Shown: positions 1 through 5,046 of the stretch, piece by piece | Position numbering within the stretch: the stretch's first letter is position 1 | Layout: every line of letters begins with the position of its first letter | Assembly (NCBI GenBank): GCA_021785235.1 | Contig: JAJYGB010000232.1 | Location: 1-5,332 of the forward strand | Reading direction: 5' to 3' | Length of the DNA: 5,332 nt | DNA from: Bacteroidota bacterium | Lineage (GTDB): Bacteria > Bacteroidota > Kryptoniia > Kryptoniales > JAKASW01 | The notes under the pieces: model-generated | The model's database searches: none | Seen by the model: the letters and a program-made list of their open reading frames with translations, nothing else | Told to the model about the DNA's origin: nothing | Translations under genes and position numbers: made by a program

Positions 1-2191
1 TCACTGAGTAATAAGACAGGATTTTATCGATCGCCGTGTTGACCTGGTTTGTGCTTGTCGCTGGAATTCTGCCGATGGCCAGATCGGGAATGGGATCGTC
101 CCCGTCGACGCAGGCGTAGAAGTTATCGCTTGCCGCGGCGCCGAAGTTATAGGTCTGCTTCATCATTACAGGAATCAGATCCGCCGATTTATTCCCGTTC
201 TTCCAATTCCACGTACCCGCTCCGACTAGCAGCACATGCTTCGGGGCGATTCTCCAATTGCGGTAGGCATGCGAAATAAACGACCTGATTGCGTATGGAC
301 TCTTGATTCCATAATTGAAAGCGTCGTAAACCTGCACTGCATTAACCACGATAGTCTTTACGCCGTGAGAATTGTACCATGATGCCAATTTCGAAACGGG
401 GTTCACCTGGTCGATTTGCTTCTCGGTGACATCGTCCAGTTGGCGGCTTGTTATTATTACGTAATCGGCTGAATAGTCGATGGAGGAAAGGCCGGCGCGC
501 GGAACGACTTCTATGCTGACGGGGCTTAGCTTCCTAGAGTTGCTCACGGCGATGAATTGATCCAGAGGCGACTGGACGTAGGCTTCGAAGAGGGCCGCGT
601 GTCCCTGAGCGTTTCCCTGGTTGTTCAAGTACTTTATGGTTACGTTGCTTATCCTCGAAGCGTTAAGCCTGTACACCGATATCTCAGGATTGTTGAATTG
701 TTGGATCACGAAGTCGTAGTAGCCCGGCTGCGCGTTATCCGGTACAGTGAACTTCAGGTAGTCCTTATCGGCGACGTAAAGCCGCTGGTAACGGAGTTCG
801 GCCCAGTTGAAGGCGAAAGTGCAAATGTCCAAGTTGCCGGGATTGGCATCGTAGATCTTGAAATTATTGTAGCCGTTGTGCAGGACACTGTGTGGGATGC
901 TCGAGGAAGAGCCGAGATTGGCGATTTTTGTCGTTTGGTTGTTCCATATCGCACTGAGGACGTGGGTGTCGTTGATGAAGAGCTCTGCCTGATGCTCGTC
1001 TGGCATGCCGAAATGGGTAATGCCCTGGAAGGCTGCCGTCAGTGTAAGAGGATGGATACTCGTCGTATCGGGGTAGGCAAGGTAAAACGGCGCGGTTGAC
1101 ATTTGCTGGCTGCTAACTTTCGTCCAGAACCAATGATCCTGACTGTCATAAGTCTCGTTGAGATCCACCGCATCCAGCCGCTCGTAATCATGATCGATCT
1201 CCAGATGTTTGGTTTCTGTAAATGAATAGTTTGCGAGATTTACCGCGTTGCTGGCGTGCCCGAGCGCGCCGTCTTCCGTGACGAGCCGCTGTACCGATTG
1301 TGTCGAATCCACGGTCAGGAAATAAACATTGTCATCGCTAAACGGATCCAGGTAGAGGTCAGGCCTTCCCTGCGAGTAACTGATCCTGTTCGCCGTGCCG
1401 TAGAACTCGAAATAACTGCTCTTCGTGAACGCGGCCCCGCCGAGCGTGTGGACGTAGATGGGTATTTGTTTCCCGTGGTTCCAGAGCGTCATGTTCCCGC
1501 TTGTGAATCTCGACAGGTTTACGCCGGCGGTATCCAGCTCCTCGCCTGTGATATGGTATATTCCGTCATCATTGACAACGATCCTGATATAATCTCCGGA
1601 TGGGGTCGGCGCGTTGGCTTGCGGCTCGTTCATCACATTGCGCTTCATCTCTTCCGAGAGGTCATCGAAGTGCGATGGGAAAGCCGCGTTAGAGGTGAGA
1701 GTGACGTTGATGTTCCTGAAGTAAGTGATTTGACCTGTCGCGGAATCATACCGGTAAGGGAGGACGATCAGCGAGAAAAGTTTCTCGCCGCGCATGATGC
1801 CGACCTCCTTGAGAAGGACGCCGTTCGCGTCAGTGAGGCTTTTGAAATCGAAGCGCGCGGTCGCGTTGCTTCCCTTGGCGCTGTCGACCGCAGGTGCAGC
1901 AGGGCCCACGAGCCGAAATGTCTTTGGATTTAGCCGACTGACCGAATAACTGACAGCTCCCCGCGAGAGAAACGGAAATGCGACGTACGGAGTGCCTCCG
2001 TTGCCTCGCGCCATTGAGGTGATGCTTTGCTCGTCTGACGTTACAGTTATAAGCCGTTTCGTCGGAGAAATCGATTGAACTTTGGTGAGGCCTACGGTTT
2101 TGCCAGAAGCCTGTTCCGCAAGCCCTAAGAGGAGGGCAACCATCAGTGCAGACCAAAATCGATGATGTACCCTATCGTATCGCACTGCCAT
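1..2191 (-). CDS. Secreted gingipain-like peptidase C25 family protein, C-terminus beyond window
   Basis: One uninterrupted minus-strand frame gives 730 codons and is still open at the left edge. The chosen ATG (2191-2189) follows an in-frame TGA 12 nt upstream; no strong Shine-Dalgarno is visible. Residues 1-30 look like a Sec signal peptide: basic N-region, core ALMVALLLGLA, likely cleavage after AEQASG. Residues about 199-292 (beginning GDYIRIVVNDDGIYHITG) match the beta-rich segment that often precedes the peptidase domain in FCB C25 proteins. From about residue 560 the C25 fold is recognisable: ADYVIITS (575-582), SPYAIRSFI (631-639), HVLLVGAG (652-659), SDNFYACVDGDD (688-699) and PDLAIGRIPA (702-711). 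The catalytic His and Cys normally follow this point, so activity cannot be judged. Family knowledge: C25 members include gingipains and the T9SS sortase PorU. I infer an exported or surface protease or sortase-like protein. The usual acidic residue of the LLVGDG segment is Ala here (A658). PorU is possible, but its typical GNGGGMLPE-like segment is not seen. Confidence 0.88.
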   Translation of the reverse strand, partial: MAVRYDRVHHRFWSALMVALLLGLAEQASGKTVGLTKVQSISPTKRLITVTSDEQSITSMARGNGGTPYVAFPFLSRGAVSYSVSRLNPKTFRLVGPAAPAVDSAKGSNATARFDFKSLTDANGVLLKEVGIMRGEKLFSLIVLPYRYDSATGQITYFRNINVTLTSNAAFPSHFDDLSEEMKRNVMNEPQANAPTPSGDYIRIVVNDDGIYHITGEELDTAGVNLSRFTSGNMTLWNHGKQIPIYVHTLGGAAFTKSSYFEFYGTANRISYSQGRPDLYLDPFSDDNVYFLTVDSTQSVQRLVTEDGALGHASNAVNLANYSFTETKHLEIDHDYERLDAVDLNETYDSQDHWFWTKVSSQQMSTAPFYLAYPDTTSIHPLTLTAAFQGITHFGMPDEHQAELFINDTHVLSAIWNNQTTKIANLGSSSSIPHSVLHNGYNNFKIYDANPGNLDICTFAFNWAELRYQRLYVADKDYLKFTVPDNAQPGYYDFVIQQFNNPEISVYRLNASRISNVTIKYLNNQGNAQGHAALFEAYVQSPLDQFIAVSNSRKLSPVSIEVVPRAGLSSIDYSADYVIITSRQLDDVTEKQIDQVNPVSKLASWYNSHGVKTIVVNAVQVYDAFNYGIKSPYAIRSFISHAYRNWRIAPKHVLLVGAGTWNWKNGNKSADLIPVMMKQTYNFGAAASDNFYACVDGDDPIPDLAIGRIPATSTNQVNTAIDKILSYYSV

Positions 2192-2478
2192 ACTTGCTAT
2201 TCATTTTGTTGGAACCGCATTAAGTCAATCAGGTTTGAATAGAACGATACTGCCGGCATCCGCTGCCGTTGCATGTCGTGGACGGAACTATTAATCGGCT
2301 TATGCTGAGCCCTGACGCTGCTTACTACGTTCATTGGAGAATAAAGATCAGGTACATCCGCCTGCTCAAAATGTTCCCGAAACAAATACACCTCCGGCTG
2401 CTACGAAATGTGCGTGGCTATTTCGTGTCTTCTCTTTGCATGAGTGATCGGATGTGCTTGAGCTGGACAAACCCCGGA

Positions 2479-2506
2479 ACGGTTTTAAAAACCTGCGGAG
2501 AACCGT
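2479..2506. repeat. Inverted repeat ACGGTT / AACCGT
   Basis: ACGGTT at 2479-2484 is complementary to AACCGT at 2501-2506. The interior also contains a tight palindrome, GGTTTT-A-AAAACC (2481-2493), so two alternative foldings are possible. No T-tract follows in either direction, so this is not a standard terminator. The same arms recur at 2624-2655. The function is unknown. Confidence 0.45.
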
Positions 2507-2535
2507 GTCGCCGTTCTTTTCCAGCGCGCGCGTTG

Positions 2536-2555
2536 AGAGGAGTCGCGAGTCCTCT
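2536..2555. repeat. 20-bp near-perfect palindrome
   Basis: The site reads AGAGGA-G-TCGCGA-G-TCCTCT. The outer 6-bp arms and the central self-complementary TCGCGA match exactly, and only the symmetric G pair at 2542 and 2549 breaks the dyad. The lack of a loop suits a binding site for a dimeric DNA-binding protein better than an RNA hairpin. It lies about 345 nt upstream of the C25 start codon, which is far for a simple operator, so regulation is speculative. Confidence 0.5.
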
Positions 2556-2623
2556 GCCGCAAGTTTGTAATGGAACTCCGTTTTTCTAGCTGGTGCTTTG
2601 GCTGGTATGATTCTGTGTGGTGG

Positions 2624-2655
2624 CACGGTTTCATTGTGCCTGCTTGCTAACCGTG
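2624..2655. repeat. Inverted repeat CACGGTT / AACCGTG
   Basis: A perfect 7-bp pair, CACGGTT (2624-2630) and AACCGTG (2649-2655), is separated by 18 nt. The arms share their core with the inverted repeat at 2479-2506, roughly 145 nt away. A competing small stem GCAC/GTGC (2623-2626 with 2636-2639) exists inside. No T-tract follows, so a terminator is unlikely. Confidence 0.45.
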
Positions 2656-2945
2656 AAACCTCCACAAGCTAAATCCCGCCTTCTGAAAAAGCAATAATCG
2701 GCATCACGACTGAAGGAAGTGTTGGACTTGTTAGAAGCAGGAACGCTATCGCCGGTGGGGGTGTGTTGCGCGTTGATGATTGAAACGATTATCGGAAAAT
2801 CGCAACCGAACATTTGTTGCGAAATGTCGGCGTGGTCCGCTGGCCTAACGGGTGGAGGTGCACCGATCTAATACTGCACCGGGCCGCTGTGGCATCGTAT
2901 CAGGCGGAAAGAGACTTCAGAAAATTTTCAATATAGAGAGCGTGC

Positions 2946-3368
2946 CTATCTTGTGACGCTTCCGTAGTCCCAACCATTTTGACTGCACATTACCCTCACA
3001 TGAGAATCCCATGTGGGCTCATCTTTCGGGCGTCCTTCCACGAAGCAATCAATGCTCAGATACCTCAGCGGTTTATCACCTATGCACTTGATGGAATGAA
3101 GGGTCGACGGCGGGATCCTTACGACGTCGTGGGGGTGTACTTCGAACTGTTCCTTCCTTTCGCCGATCGTGAGGAGGCCATCGCCCTCCATCACGTAGAA
3201 GACTTGTTCGGTGTCGTCGTGCTTGTGAGGCGGCGGCGCCTCTCCCTTTTCGAGAACAACTACGAAAACTTCGGACGTTGAGGACTCCGATCTGTCTATT
3301 ACCAGGTCGTTGACATGTGTTGGAAATCTGTAGTGCTTTATCTTCAAAGTTGAGAATACATATTGCAT
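2946..3368 (-). CDS. Small single-domain cupin protein
   Basis: The 140-residue protein is a typical length for a stand-alone cupin_2 beta-barrel. Cupin motif 1 is seen as PHKHDDTEQVFYVMEGDG, with metal ligands H48, H50 and E54. Motif 2 is seen as HDVVRIPPSTLHS, supplying the fourth ligand H91. The full H-H-E-H set predicts a bound divalent metal. No signal peptide is present, so it is probably cytoplasmic. The substrate is not predictable: such proteins range from sugar isomerases and dioxygenases to ligand-sensing or unknown roles, and there is no fused domain to guide the choice. The ATG at 3368 is preceded by the purine-rich AAGAGAACGTC, an acceptable weak ribosome site, and by a Bacteroidota-type promoter. 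The gene appears monocistronic, with long gene-free stretches on both sides. Confidence 0.9.
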   Translation of the reverse strand: MQYVFSTLKIKHYRFPTHVNDLVIDRSESSTSEVFVVVLEKGEAPPPHKHDDTEQVFYVMEGDGLLTIGERKEQFEVHPHDVVRIPPSTLHSIKCIGDKPLRYLSIDCFVEGRPKDEPTWDSHVRVMCSQNGWDYGSVTR

Positions 3369-3401
3369 GACGTTCTCTTGATTTAGTTAGATCTGCTTCG
3401 A

Positions 3402-3432
3402 CAAAGTAAGCATGTTCATAGATGCTTCCAAA
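3402..3432 (-). promoter_or_regulatory. Bacteroidota-type promoter for the cupin gene
   Basis: On the minus strand TTTG (3432-3429) is followed after exactly 19 nt by TTACTTTG (3409-3402). The known Bacteroidota vegetative consensus is TTTG, about 19-21 nt, TAnnTTTG, so only the second base of the -7 element differs. Transcription would start some 25-30 nt before the cupin ATG at 3368. This is a pattern match, not proof of activity. Confidence 0.5.
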
Positions 3433-3713
3433 GAATTGTCTTAATAATCCGTCTCTCCATGAGCACTATTCGTCGTGCCGTTTAGAATCGATCGGTTCCT
3501 TAACGGGTGAGTCAGGACAACGGTCAATCCCCGCGGGAGAGCATCTACTTGGCGGACGGTGTGTTGAGGGGGTGGGAAGTGACATTGATATGGCTGAATC
3601 TCCCGGGAAAATGGCTTATGGAATTATCAACCTCCTTGGTAATTTGTCCGAGAAGTAGTAATTTTTGTCCTGGAATTATTCGCGGGTTTTGAGGAACCTG
3701 CGAAAACAAGCAT
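3433..3713. other. Gene-free leader region before the tRNA genes
   Basis: No convincing coding frame is present; short plus-strand frames here lack any protein-like pattern. A 7-bp long-range complementarity, CGGGAGA (3534-3540) with TCTCCCG (3599-3605), encloses 58 nt. The tRNA promoter must lie here if the tRNAs are transcribed from nearby, but I could not place it with confidence. No named riboswitch or small RNA is recognised. Confidence 0.5.
3681..3702. repeat. Hairpin just upstream of tRNA-Gln
   Basis: CGCGGGTT (3681-3688) pairs with AACCTGCG (3695-3702) around a 6-nt loop, giving an 8-bp stem with one G-U pair. It ends 11 nt before the mature 5' end of tRNA-Gln. It has no T-tract on either strand, so termination is unlikely. 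It could be a feature of the tRNA precursor leader. Confidence 0.4.
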
Positions 3714-3786
3714 TGCCCGGTGGTGTAATTGGCAACACGCCTGACTCTGGATCAGGAAAGTCAAGGTTCGAGCCCTTGCCGGGCAG
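3714..3786 (+). tRNA. tRNA-Gln, anticodon CTG
   Basis: A complete 73-nt cloverleaf can be drawn. The acceptor stem is TGCCCGG with CCGGGCA, including the U1-A72 pair also found in E. coli tRNA-Gln, and the discriminator is G. The D stem is GTGT/ACAC. The anticodon stem is CCTGA/TCAGG around loop CTCTGGA (anticodon CTG, reading CAG). The T stem is CAAGG/CCTTG with loop TTCGAGC. The 3' CCA is not encoded, so a CCA-adding enzyme must supply it. It lies 86 nt upstream of tRNA-Glu in the same direction, so the two are probably co-transcribed. Confidence 0.97.
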
Positions 3787-3796
3787 CATTTCTCGG

Positions 3797-3859
3797 AATT
3801 TTGAATTCTAAATTCTCAATTTTGAACTAATTAAGAATTCAAAATTTAAAATTCAAACT
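3797..3859. repeat. AT-rich imperfect inverted repeat between the tRNAs
   Basis: Built from variants of GAATTCTAAATTC. A perfect 9-bp inner stem, AATTTTGAA (3818-3826) with TTCAAAATT (3838-3846), surrounds an 11-nt loop. An alternative longer register pairs about 21 bp from 3801 onward with the region ending at 3856, with about three mismatches. The stretch is almost pure A+T, unlike its neighbours. It could be a dispersed intergenic element, a processing structure in a tRNA precursor, or a weak terminator. No open frame is present. Confidence 0.6.
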
Positions 3860-3872
3860 TCTCGTCAATTAC

Positions 3873-3945
3873 GGCGCTATCGTCTAGTGGCCTAGGACGT
3901 CGCCCTCTCAAGGCGAAAACACGGGTTCGACTCCCGTTAGCGCTA
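3873..3945 (+). tRNA. tRNA-Glu, anticodon CTC
   Basis: A complete 73-nt cloverleaf is visible. The acceptor stem is GGCGCTA with TAGCGCT (first pair G-U), and the discriminator is A. The D arm is GTCTAGTGGCCTAGGAC. The anticodon stem is TCGCC/GGCGA around loop CTCTCAA (anticodon CTC, reading GAG). The T stem is ACGGG/CCCGT with loop TTCGACT. CCA is not encoded. A truncated tyrosine recombinase begins 151 nt after its 3' end, the arrangement expected when an element has integrated at a tRNA 3' end. Confidence 0.97.
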
Positions 3946-3951
3946 CACTCA

Positions 3952-4018
3952 CCGAAATTTACCCCTCAAAAGAGCTCAATTTGGCCGATTTAGTCGGCAA
4001 TTACTCGCCAAATTTCGG
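3952..4018. repeat. Nested inverted repeats after tRNA-Glu (possible attachment region)
   Basis: Three complementary pairs are stacked here. CCGAAATTT (3952-3960) matches AAATTTCGG (4010-4018). AATTTGGC (3978-3985) matches GCCAAATT (4007-4014). A small hairpin GCCGA-TTTAG-TCGGC lies at 3984-3998. They sit between the tRNA-Glu 3' end and the integrase fragment, where arm-type integrase or excisionase sites would be expected. No second copy of the tRNA 3' end was found in the window, so attachment-site function is inference from position. A tRNA terminator is less likely because no T-tract follows. Confidence 0.45.
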
Positions 4019-4061
4019 AATCATCCAAAACAAAACGCTTTCGATAGCACTAGTTGGCGCA

Positions 4062-4078
4062 CCACTTCTCGTAAGTGG
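4062..4078. repeat. Short hairpin before the integrase fragment
   Basis: CCACTT (4062-4067) and AAGTGG (4073-4078) form a perfect 6-bp stem with a 5-nt loop. It ends 8 nt before the GGAGAAG ribosome-binding site of the integrase fragment, so it would fold in that mRNA leader or act as a short operator. No function can be assigned from sequence alone. Confidence 0.35.
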
Positions 4079-4096
4079 CATACTTTGGAGAAGATT

Positions 4097-4330
4097 ATGT
4101 ATCTGTCAAAGCACAAGAGTTGTGTCTATTACATTTACTTCGAGCTTGATGGAAAAAGACGGAAGATCTCCACAAGAGCTCGTGTCAAATCAGACGCTCT
4201 TAAATTCTTGTCGACATTTCGAGAAGAAATGGAGAGGAGAAATCAGCCAAAGGCAATCCCGCGCCAGGCAGATATAGCGTTACTTTCGACGGCTCACGAT
4301 TTTCAAGTGGGGTTTACTTCTATCAATTGA
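4097..4330 (+). pseudogene. Truncated tyrosine recombinase (integrase), N-terminal arm domain only
   Basis: The frame encodes 77 residues from an ATG with a good ribosome-binding site (GGAGAAG, 4087-4093); a TTG at 4085 is an alternative start. Residues 1-55 resemble the N-terminal arm-binding domain of phage-type integrases: MYLSKHKSCVYYIYFELDGK, then RRKIST, then a helix with KSDALKFLSTFREEMERR. Full-length relatives are roughly 300-400 residues. The core-binding and catalytic domains, with the R-H-R-Y residues, are absent, so the product cannot recombine DNA. Recognisable similarity ends near I54-P55 (about 4256-4261). The remaining codons to the TGA are an out-of-frame reading of an unrelated T9SS sorting domain, so the last ~22 residues are probably meaningless. 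The position just after tRNA-Glu supports an old integration. An expressed short protein is possible but not indicated. Confidence 0.72.
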
Positions 4331-4377
4331 GGGCAGGTGGATTCGTCTCAACTAAGAAAATGATATTACTAAACTAA
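4258..4377 (+). pseudogene. Orphan tail of a type IX secretion (T9SS) C-terminal sorting domain
   Basis: In the plus frame beginning at 4258 the translation reads PAPGRYSVTFDGSRF, then SSGVYFYQLRAG, then GFVSTKKMILLN and a TAA stop (4375-4377). This is the hallmark end of type A sorting domains: a Gly/Tyr-rich strand, SGVYFYxLxAG, and a terminal KKM-hydrophobic strand. In full cargo proteins this signal, roughly 70-80 residues long, directs export across the outer membrane and is removed by the sortase PorU. Only the last ~40 residues survive. There is no start codon, no signal peptide and no cargo domain, and an in-frame stop occurs upstream at 4201-4203. It overlaps the 3' part of the integrase fragment in a different frame. 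I infer that a deletion or recombination joined a lost cargo gene's 3' end to the integrase 5' end. The ATATTA/TAATAT dyad (4363-4380) overlaps the stop. Confidence 0.8.
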
Positions 4378-4464
4378 TATTTCTTTCTCCCCGTCTGGCT
4401 GCGGCTCCGTTTTTCGTCGGTGCCCAGTGGCCGGAATCTATCTACGAAGGGTTTTTCTTGAGAA
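4331..4464. other. Convergent spacer with weak AT hairpin
   Basis: The first part still encodes the T9SS tail in another frame; true noncoding sequence is 4378-4464. ATATTA-CTAAAC-TAATAT (4363-4380) followed by TTCTTTCT could be a weak plus-strand terminator. No GC-rich hairpin with a T-tract was found for the minus-strand TlpA gene. Confidence 0.4.
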
Positions 4465-5046
4465 TTAATCCAGGTATTTTCTTATCGTCGATTCGAAGAA
4501 CGATCTGTCCCGGAGTCCTACCCATTGGTCGACGATCTTGCCGTCCTTGTTAATTATAAACGATGTCGGTATCGCGTTTATGTTTCCATAGGCATTGGCG
4601 ATGTCCGTGTTGTCGACAACTATTTGATAGGTCAAACCGTGCGTTGCGGCGAAGTGTGAAACGTCGGCGAGCACACTGTCGCCGTTGTCTTCGGATACTC
4701 CGACGACAACCAACCCCTTTGACGAAAACTGTTTGCTGATTGCCTCGACGTCAGGAAGCTCTTCCTTGCACGGGCCGCACCATGTGGCCCAGAAATTTAT
4801 CAGGACGGTTTTGCCTCTGAGTGAGGTGAGGGAGACTTTCTTTCCCTCGCTGTTGTACCATGAAAAGTCGGAAGCGGTCTTTCCGGTTTCCGGGGAGACG
4901 CTTGCTGTGGCGGAAACGTTGTTTAAATAGACGGCTTTCGTCAGGGCGGCGGAATTTGTCGCGGCGACGTTCGCTTTCTTAGCGGGCTTCGCGGCGCAAG
5001 ACGCGAGTGAAGCGGCCATCAGCAGAACAAGAAGTCTCTTTATCAT
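4465..5046 (-). CDS. TlpA-like thioredoxin-fold lipoprotein
   Basis: The 193-residue protein begins MIKRLLVLLMAASLASC, a lipoprotein signal with lipobox LASC, so C17 should be lipidated and the protein anchored facing the periplasm. A low-complexity Ala/Lys/Asn linker follows (18-50). The thioredoxin-like domain spans about 55-193: INFWATWCGPCKEELP carries redox cysteines C90 and C93, SEDNG lies near 118-122, and the cis-proline loop is AIPTSF (P160). The length and order fit the TlpA/ResA/AhpC-TSA group, which reduces or isomerises disulfides in exported proteins, for example apocytochromes; the actual partner is unknown. The ATG at 5046 overlaps the upstream gene's TGA (ATGA) and is preceded by GAAAGGA (5060-5054) with a 7-nt spacer, so translational coupling is likely. 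Confidence 0.93.
   Translation of the reverse strand: MIKRLLVLLMAASLASCAAKPAKKANVAATNSAALTKAVYLNNVSATASVSPETGKTASDFSWYNSEGKKVSLTSLRGKTVLINFWATWCGPCKEELPDVEAISKQFSSKGLVVVGVSEDNGDSVLADVSHFAATHGLTYQIVVDNTDIANAYGNINAIPTSFIINKDGKIVDQWVGLRDRSFFESTIRKYLD

Larger units (their letters stand above)
2192..2945. other. 754-nt stretch without a supportable gene
   Basis: This lies between the start of the C25 gene and the stop of the cupin gene, both on the minus strand. The short open frames on either strand have no recognisable motif and overlap one another. The part next to 2192 must hold the C25 promoter, but I see no good match there: TTGACT is present on the minus strand without a convincing -10. 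Positions 2479-2655 are rich in inverted repeats, listed separately. A 10-bp palindrome (GAAAATTTTC) sits at 2920-2929. Nothing resembles a named structured RNA or a clear intrinsic terminator for the cupin gene. Confidence 0.6.

Noticed and set aside
557..1933. Plus-strand open frames at 557-1099 and 1256-1933, plus minus-strand frames at 754-954 and 1830-2156
   Set aside because: They are shadows of the C25 gene, whose own frame is continuous, starts with a signal peptide and contains recognisable domain motifs.
2192..2260. Possible sigma-70-like promoter for the C25 gene (TTGACT on the minus strand)
   Set aside because: The base string at -10 spacing is a poor match, and no Bacteroidota-type element was found at suitable distance.
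2197..2813. Short frames on both strands at 2197-2391, 2269-2589, 2366-2665 and 2631-2813
   Set aside because: They overlap one another, lack clear ribosome-binding sites and show no motif or protein-like pattern.
2979..3281. Plus-strand frame opposite the cupin gene
   Set aside because: The minus-strand cupin has a complete motif set, so this frame is its antisense shadow.
3422..3692. Two overlapping plus-strand frames of 61-78 codons before tRNA-Gln
   Set aside because: No recognisable domain; two frames overlapping over the same DNA suggest chance openness.
3681..3702. Hairpin considered as an intrinsic terminator
   Set aside because: No T-tract follows on either strand and it sits directly ahead of a tRNA gene.
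3981..4277. 98-codon plus-strand frame with a non-ATG start overlapping the integrase fragment
   Set aside because: It has no ribosome site and no motif, and it competes with the integrase frame, which has both.
4685..4930. Plus-strand frame inside the TlpA-like gene
   Set aside because: Antisense shadow of a gene with a clear lipobox and WCGPC motif.
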